Positions 7,323-11,217 of a stretch of DNA of 11,217 nt are shown here, piece by piece. Origin of the DNA: Flavobacteriales bacterium UBA5871 (GTDB taxonomy: Bacteria; Bacteroidota; Bacteroidia; Flavobacteriales_D; Crocinitomicaceae). Made by a program: the position numbers and the translations under genes. The stretch spans positions 12,557 to 23,773 of the forward strand of contig DJFN01000127.1 of NCBI GenBank assembly GCA_002432085.1. Reading direction: 5' to 3'. The notes below the pieces were generated by a model that saw only the letters and a list, made by a program, of their open reading frames with translations, did not search any database and was not told where the DNA came from. Within the stretch, counting starts at the first letter, position 1, and each line of letters opens with the position of its first letter.

Positions 7323-8294
7323 TTAAGCTTTCATCAGCTTCGCCGCTTCCGGGGCAAAATACGTCAGAATACCATCTGCACCTGCTCTGCGGATGCTCAG
7401 CAACATTTCCATCATCGTACGGTCGAAATCCAGCCAGCCATTGCGAGCGGCGGCATAAACCATCGCACATTCGCCGCTGACGTTATAAGCCGTGATCGGC
7501 TGCACGAAGTTTTCTTTCAGTAAATGGATTACATCGAGGTAGCACAAAGCCGGTTTCACCATCAGGAAATCTGCTCCTTCGGCTACGTCGAGCTCCGCTT
7601 CGATCAAAGCTTCACGTTTATTGGCCGGATTCATCTGGTAAGTTTTCTTGTCGCCCGATTTCGGTGCCGAATTCAGAGCTTCTCGGAACGGACCGTAAAA
7701 AGCACTGGCATATTTAGCCGTATAGGACATAATCGAAACATCCGTAAAGCCTGCTTCGTCGAGCTCATCGCGGATAACGCCCACGCGGCCGTCCATCATA
7801 TCCGAAGGACCGATAATGTCGATTCCTGCCTGTGCCTGTGCAACCGCCATTCGACCGAGAATCGGAAGCGTCGGATCGTTCAGGATCTGTCCGTTTTCAT
7901 AAATACCGTCGTGTCCATCGGAAGAATAAGGATCCAGTGCCACATCCGACATCAGCACCGCTTCCGGAAAGCGTTCTTTTAACGTACGAATTACCTGCAG
8001 GTAGAAATTTTCATCGGCGTAGCTGTACGAGCCGGTCGCATCCTTTAAATGCTCATCCACAGCCGGAAACAGATCGTAAGTGCGAATACCGAGCTCCATC
8101 CAGGATTCGAAAGCCGGCAGCAGCTTATCAAGACTCCAGCGGTAATTCCCCGGCAAAGAGCTGATTTCGTGCTGAATGCCTGTTCCATCCTGCAGGAAAA
8201 CCGGGAAAATCAGGTTGTCGGTGTGCAGTCTTGTTTCTTCGACCATCGCACGGATTGCGCTGTTCTTACGGTTTCTTCTCGGACGGATATGCAT
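7323..8294 (-). CDS. hemB: Delta-aminolevulinic acid dehydratase (porphobilinogen synthase) HemB
   Basis: HemB condenses two 5-aminolevulinate molecules to porphobilinogen, the second common step of haem and tetrapyrrole synthesis. The 323-residue product has the two active-site lysines: K194 in SYTAKYAS and K247 in MVKPALCYLD. The metal loop DVALDPYSSDGHDG (117-130) fits the aspartate-type pattern DxALDx(Y/F)x3G(H/Q)DG rather than the zinc-type three-cysteine pattern, so catalysis probably does not need the active-site zinc. RPRRNRK near the N-terminus is usual for the family. The start MHIRPRRN is chosen because the longer frame would add 18 unrelated residues and run through a promoter-like box. 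It is divergent from the 8530 gene and in line with nnr. Confidence 0.96.
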   Translation of the reverse strand: MHIRPRRNRKNSAIRAMVEETRLHTDNLIFPVFLQDGTGIQHEISSLPGNYRWSLDKLLPAFESWMELGIRTYDLFPAVDEHLKDATGSYSYADENFYLQVIRTLKERFPEAVLMSDVALDPYSSDGHDGIYENGQILNDPTLPILGRMAVAQAQAGIDIIGPSDMMDGRVGVIRDELDEAGFTDVSIMSYTAKYASAFYGPFREALNSAPKSGDKKTYQMNPANKREALIEAELDVAEGADFLMVKPALCYLDVIHLLKENFVQPITAYNVSGECAMVYAAARNGWLDFDRTMMEMLLSIRRAGADGILTYFAPEAAKLMKA

Positions 8295-8310
8295 AGCAAA
8301 AGATTTTGGG

Positions 8311-8318
8311 CAAAAATA
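8311..8318 (-). promoter_or_regulatory. Candidate -7 box of the hemB promoter
   Basis: On the minus strand TATTTTTG matches TAnnTTTG exactly. It lies 16 bases before the chosen hemB ATG, implying a very short 5' leader. The -33 TTG is not clear: TTC lies 17 bases upstream and a true TTG 27 bases upstream, so only half of the consensus is supported. The box also argues against the longer hemB frame, whose coding region would include it. Confidence 0.4.
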
Positions 8319-8468
8319 CGAATTACCGCATAGAACAGATGGATTCAAAAAGTCAGATGACGAAGGAATTTTCTGGTGTGAAAAATAACGGTTTCAAACC
8401 TTAAAACGCAGGAAATAAACGATGTCGTTACGGAAAATAAGCTTCACACTTCCGTTACACATTACTTA

Positions 8469-8485
8469 TTGATAATTATTAACAA
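8469..8485. promoter_or_regulatory. Operator-like imperfect palindrome upstream of the lipoprotein cluster
   Basis: The 17 bases TTGATAATTATTAACAA form a palindrome of the shape TTGnTAATnATTAnCAA, with seven of eight base pairs symmetric. It lies 44 bases before the 8530 ATG in an AT-rich stretch, where a dimeric regulator could act. The AT richness makes chance symmetry more likely, and no regulator gene is in the window. Confidence 0.3.
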
Positions 8486-8510
8486 ATGTCTTTCCCAGTT
8501 CCCGATTTTG

Positions 8511-8518
8511 TATATTTT
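8511..8518 (+). promoter_or_regulatory. Weak candidate -7 box for the lipoprotein cluster
   Basis: TATATTTT differs from TAnnTTTG only at the last base and lies 11 bases before the 8530 ATG. No TTG is found 17-23 bases upstream; the nearest is ATG at 8486-8488. The rest of the 235-base hemB-8530 spacer holds the hemB box and the palindrome, with nothing else convincing. Confidence 0.25.
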
Positions 8519-8529
8519 AGTCGCAGAAT

Positions 8530-9438
8530 ATGCAACAACTTTCCTCTATGAATACAAGGTTATCAGTCTTATTAGCAGGTTGTGCCCTGACGGGTTTCTT
8601 AAGCGCCTGCGGCTCCGGTGAAGGAGAAGAAAAACAAAAAGTAGACAAGGAAGTCCTCGATCCGAACAGCTCGCTGAACACGAATTTCGACGGAAAGATC
8701 TTCAGTATCCCCTCTCCGATGCAAACGGCGCTCCTGCTCAAGGAAGTCAACGCAACGTTTAACGAGACTTACCTGAATAGCCTTGACAACGCGTCGAATT
8801 ACACAACGGAAATGAAAAAGGCCCTCAACCTGGGCATTTACGGTACCGACCTCGGCTACCTTTCCATTTTCAAGCAGAACACGCTTTCACTGAAGTACCT
8901 TGCGACGATTGAGAAGCTGACGGCCGACCTCGGACTCGAAGGTGCGTTCGACAAGAACTTCATGACGCGTTTCGAGAAAAACAGCACGAACGAAGATTCC
9001 ATGATGGTGATCGTTTCCGATGCTTTCAAGAAATCCGACAACTTCCTGAAATCCAACGACCGCAAAGGCGTTTCGGCACTGATTCTCGTTGGCGGATGGG
9101 TAGAATCACTTTACCTGGCGTGCGAGATCAACAAGGAAAAAAGCAACCAGAAAATTACGCAGCGTATTGGTGAGCAACGGGAAACACTGAACACGATCAT
9201 TGAGATCCTGCAGAAATACAATAAAAAAGGCAGCAACGATGACCTGATCAGCGACATGAAAGACCTGAAGGACTATTTTGACAAAATCGAAGTGGAATAC
9301 GACTTCGTTCAGCCAAAAACCGACGCGAAGAACCGTATCACAACCCTTCAGCACAAGATGACAGTTAAAATGGACACGAACCTCCTGAACTTCATCAACC
9401 AGAAAATCGCTTCCATCCGAACTAAAATCACTGCTTAA
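8530..9438 (+). CDS. Predicted surface or outer-membrane lipoprotein of unknown function
   Basis: I cannot assign a function. The 302-residue product begins with a lipoprotein signal peptide: R10, a hydrophobic stretch (11-23) and the lipobox LSAC with the lipidated cysteine at 27. GSGEGEEKQ follows, an acidic stretch resembling the Bacteroidota export signal that places lipoproteins on the cell surface. The mature part looks mainly alpha-helical, with many Lys, Asp, Glu and Asn residues and a relatively conserved-looking core around ALNLGIYGTDLGYLSIF (about 98-114) and LILVGGWVESLYLACEI (about 184-200). The last 100 residues look coiled-coil-like. Cys198 is a further cysteine. The ATG at 8548 (residue 7) is a plausible alternative start and gives a more typical signal peptide. 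It is first in line with the 9450 and 9899 genes, 11 bases before the next. Confidence 0.85.
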   Translation: MQQLSSMNTRLSVLLAGCALTGFLSACGSGEGEEKQKVDKEVLDPNSSLNTNFDGKIFSIPSPMQTALLLKEVNATFNETYLNSLDNASNYTTEMKKALNLGIYGTDLGYLSIFKQNTLSLKYLATIEKLTADLGLEGAFDKNFMTRFEKNSTNEDSMMVIVSDAFKKSDNFLKSNDRKGVSALILVGGWVESLYLACEINKEKSNQKITQRIGEQRETLNTIIEILQKYNKKGSNDDLISDMKDLKDYFDKIEVEYDFVQPKTDAKNRITTLQHKMTVKMDTNLLNFINQKIASIRTKITA

Positions 9439-9449
9439 TTCAGGAAATC

Positions 9450-9872
9450 ATGAAGAAACTGATCCTATTATCCCTCTACCTCGTATTTGCTGGAACTGTC
9501 AGTTACGGACAGGATTGCGAAGCGCTCGTTAAAGTCTGTGAAACCATCCTGAAAGGCAAAGACAACCGTTTTGTTTCCGATGGCCAGGTATACACGGCTT
9601 TCCTCGATCGCGAAAATGCCGAGTTCAAAACCACGTTTTTCGGTGGCTCGACTTACCGCATCGCAGCAACAGCTGGCGAAGACGATACCTACGTCATCTT
9701 TACGGTAACAGACCTGGATGGCAATCCGATCTTTACCAACCGCGATTACAAGAACGCCAACTACTGGGATTTCAAAGTTCCGTCTACCATTCCGGTAATT
9801 ATCCGCACCGAGCTCGATCCTGACAAAAAAGTCACCGGTTGCGCCGTGATGATGATCGGATTTAAACGTTAA
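9450..9872 (+). CDS. Small secreted protein of unknown function
   Basis: The 140-residue product has a clear Sec signal peptide: two lysines at 2-3, a hydrophobic core (4-15) and likely cleavage near SYG/QDC at 20-21. The mature protein of about 120 residues has three cysteines, C23, C30 and C131, so one disulphide is possible. From about residue 46 the alternating pattern (VYTAFL, YRIAATA, YVIFTVTDLDGNPIFTN, WDFKVPSTIPVIIRTEL, GCAVMMIGFK) suggests a small beta-sandwich, similar in style to extracellular binding or prepeptidase C-terminal-type domains. That is a fold guess only. It lies 11 bases after the lipoprotein gene and 26 before the ABC gene, so the three are probably one transcript. 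A periplasmic or surface partner of the lipoprotein or transporter is inferred. Confidence 0.82.
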   Translation: MKKLILLSLYLVFAGTVSYGQDCEALVKVCETILKGKDNRFVSDGQVYTAFLDRENAEFKTTFFGGSTYRIAATAGEDDTYVIFTVTDLDGNPIFTNRDYKNANYWDFKVPSTIPVIIRTELDPDKKVTGCAVMMIGFKR

Positions 9873-9898
9873 CGCAAGCTCATAACACACCTGGTAGC

Positions 9899-11217
9899 AT
9901 GAGCGAACGCATCCTTCGCGCATTGATGCAGCTTTTCGCAATCATTGCGAAAGTCGACGAAGTAAGTGAAGTCACCCCGGAAGCCATTGAAAGCTCCAAC
10001 GGGCGACGCATCATTGAGGGATTCCTGCGTTCAGAGCTCAACAACGAGCTCATCAATCATTACATTGAGCTTTTCGACCAGTTCCTGCTTGTTCACCACA
10101 GCGGTTCTTCCAAAAAAGACGGGCAACGCAAGCGTACTTCCGTAAACTCGGTAAAAGTACTGCGCATCTGTTCCCAGATCAACGAAGAATTGACCCAACG
10201 GCAGAAAATGATCGTGCTGCTGCGTATTTTCGAGTTCATTCACGCCAACGATCAGGTACACGAACAGGAACAGGAGTTCGTGGAAACGGTGGCCGAATCG
10301 TTCAACATTTCAGCGAAAGAATACAACCAGCTGCGTCGCTTCATCGAAGAACCGATCACCAATGTCATCGATGAAGAGCATTTCCTTTACATTTCCGGGA
10401 AAAATCTGCAGGTTGAAAACGCACCGCTGATTCGCCTCGACGCACTCGACGGCGTTATCCGCGTGGTCCGCATCGAAAGTGTGAACATTCTGTTTTTCCG
10501 CTATTACGGCGCCGACGAGCTCAATCTGAACGGTCAGACCATTTCCAACGAGCGTCACCACATTCTCAACCAGGGATCGGTACTTCGTACGGCCAAAAGC
10601 TCGCCGATCTATTACAGCGACGTGATTTCGCGTTTCCTGCGCGACCAGCATACAGATAAGATCGTTTTCAACGTCGACAAGCTCGTTTTCCAGTTCAAAA
10701 GCGGGAAAATCGGTCTGCACGAAATCGATTTCCGGGAAGAATCCGGGAAACTGGTCGGCGTTATGGGAGGTTCCGGAGCCGGGAAATCGACGTTTCTCAA
10801 TGTTCTGAACGGCAACTATGCTCCTACTTCGGGATCGGTCACTATTAATGGTGTCGATCTGCATAAAGAAAAATCCCGCCTGGAAGGTGTGATCGGTTTT
10901 GTGAGCCAGGACGACCTGCTCATCGAAGAGCTGACCGTATTCCAGAATTTATATTTCAACGCCAAGCTTTGCTTTAGCGAGCTTTCCGAGACACAGATCA
11001 AGAAGAAAGTGCTCGACCTGCTTTCCGATATCGGCCTCAGCGAGGTGAAACACCTGCGCGTTGGAAGTCCATTGGATAAAACCATTTCGGGTGGTCAGCG
11101 CAAGCGTCTGAACATTGCGCTCGAGCTGATCCGCGAGCCGGCTATCCTCTTTGTCGATGAGCCAACATCCGGTTTGTCGTCGCGTGATTCGGAAAACATC
11201 ATGGACATGCTCAAAGA
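9899..11217 (+). CDS. TerB-like/FHA-like ABCG-type ABC transporter ATPase (partial, C-terminus beyond right edge)
   Basis: The frame is open from ATG at 9899 to the edge, giving 439 residues. Residues 1 to about 150 are helical and resemble TerB (tellurite-resistance) domains, for example LLRIFEFIHANDQVHEQEQE followed by FVETVAESFNIS. About 160-260 looks like a beta-rich FHA-like region with LNGQTISN and LNQGSVLR, but without the GRxxS..H phosphopeptide site ahead of it. From about 267 an ABC ATPase domain follows: Walker A GGSGAGKST (290-298, K296), Q-loop Q337, signature SGGQRKR (397-403) and Walker B ILFVDEP (416-422, D420, E421). SGGQRKRLNIALEL and DEPTSGL are typical of the ABCG/White-type exporters, so an ABC-2 membrane domain is expected beyond the edge. 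The substrate is unknown. It lies 26 bases after the secreted protein gene. Confidence 0.88.
   Translation, partial: MSERILRALMQLFAIIAKVDEVSEVTPEAIESSNGRRIIEGFLRSELNNELINHYIELFDQFLLVHHSGSSKKDGQRKRTSVNSVKVLRICSQINEELTQRQKMIVLLRIFEFIHANDQVHEQEQEFVETVAESFNISAKEYNQLRRFIEEPITNVIDEEHFLYISGKNLQVENAPLIRLDALDGVIRVVRIESVNILFFRYYGADELNLNGQTISNERHHILNQGSVLRTAKSSPIYYSDVISRFLRDQHTDKIVFNVDKLVFQFKSGKIGLHEIDFREESGKLVGVMGGSGAGKSTFLNVLNGNYAPTSGSVTINGVDLHKEKSRLEGVIGFVSQDDLLIEELTVFQNLYFNAKLCFSELSETQIKKKVLDLLSDIGLSEVKHLRVGSPLDKTISGGQRKRLNIALELIREPAILFVDEPTSGLSSRDSENIMDMLK

Noticed and set aside
8295..8348. N-terminal extension of hemB by 18 residues
   Set aside because: The extra residues do not resemble HemB, and the extension runs through an exact TAnnTTTG box.
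8376..8455. Inverted pairs GTGTGAA/TTCACAC and ACGGAA/TTCCGT in the hemB-lipoprotein spacer
   Set aside because: The arms are 6-7 bases with wide loops, as expected by chance, and no T tract follows.
9468..9941. 157-codon minus-strand frame opposite the secreted-protein gene, and similar frames opposite other genes
   Set aside because: They overlap genes with clear signal peptides or family motifs and show no motif, start context or operon logic of their own.

Overview
The window looks like part of a Bacteroidota chromosome, probably Flavobacteriia-like. The evidence is promoter-like sequences of the Bacteroidota type (TTG then TAnnTTTG), start codons without Shine-Dalgarno sequences, a lipoprotein with an acidic stretch after its lipobox cysteine, a bifunctional HisB with the reduced loop I associate with this phylum, and a multidomain TerB-like/ABCG-type transporter. 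Base composition is moderate and fairly even, with AT-rich spacers. No tRNA, rRNA, transposase, CRISPR array or phage gene was seen.

Positions 1-4864, minus strand: a histidine biosynthesis operon read right to left as hisL-hisG-hisD-hisC-hisB-hisH, with hisH cut by the left edge. The genes are almost fused: gaps of 9 and 1 bases, then two one-base overlaps. Ahead of hisG lies a complete attenuator that is too small for routine ORF calling. It has a 17-residue leader peptide with HHYHH, an antiterminator arm over the peptide's stop codon, and a strong intrinsic terminator. A near-perfect Bacteroidota promoter ends only 5 bases before the leader ATG, so the leader mRNA may be leaderless.

Positions 4924-8318, minus strand: three housekeeping genes. 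These are a beta-carbonic anhydrase, the bifunctional NAD(P)H-hydrate repair enzyme Nnr, and porphobilinogen synthase HemB with the aspartate-type (non-zinc-cysteine) metal loop. The hemB-nnr spacer holds a cluster of short direct and inverted repeats.

Positions 8469-11217, plus strand and divergent from hemB: a compact three-gene cluster with no function I can name. It encodes a 302-residue lipoprotein, a 140-residue secreted protein, and the first 439 residues of a protein with a TerB-like helical region, a degenerate FHA-like region and an ABCG-type ATPase. Two exported proteins in line with a cytoplasmic sensor-like ABC ATPase suggest an envelope transport or surface-assembly system. This is the best candidate here for an undescribed system. 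A 17-base imperfect palindrome lies just upstream of it.
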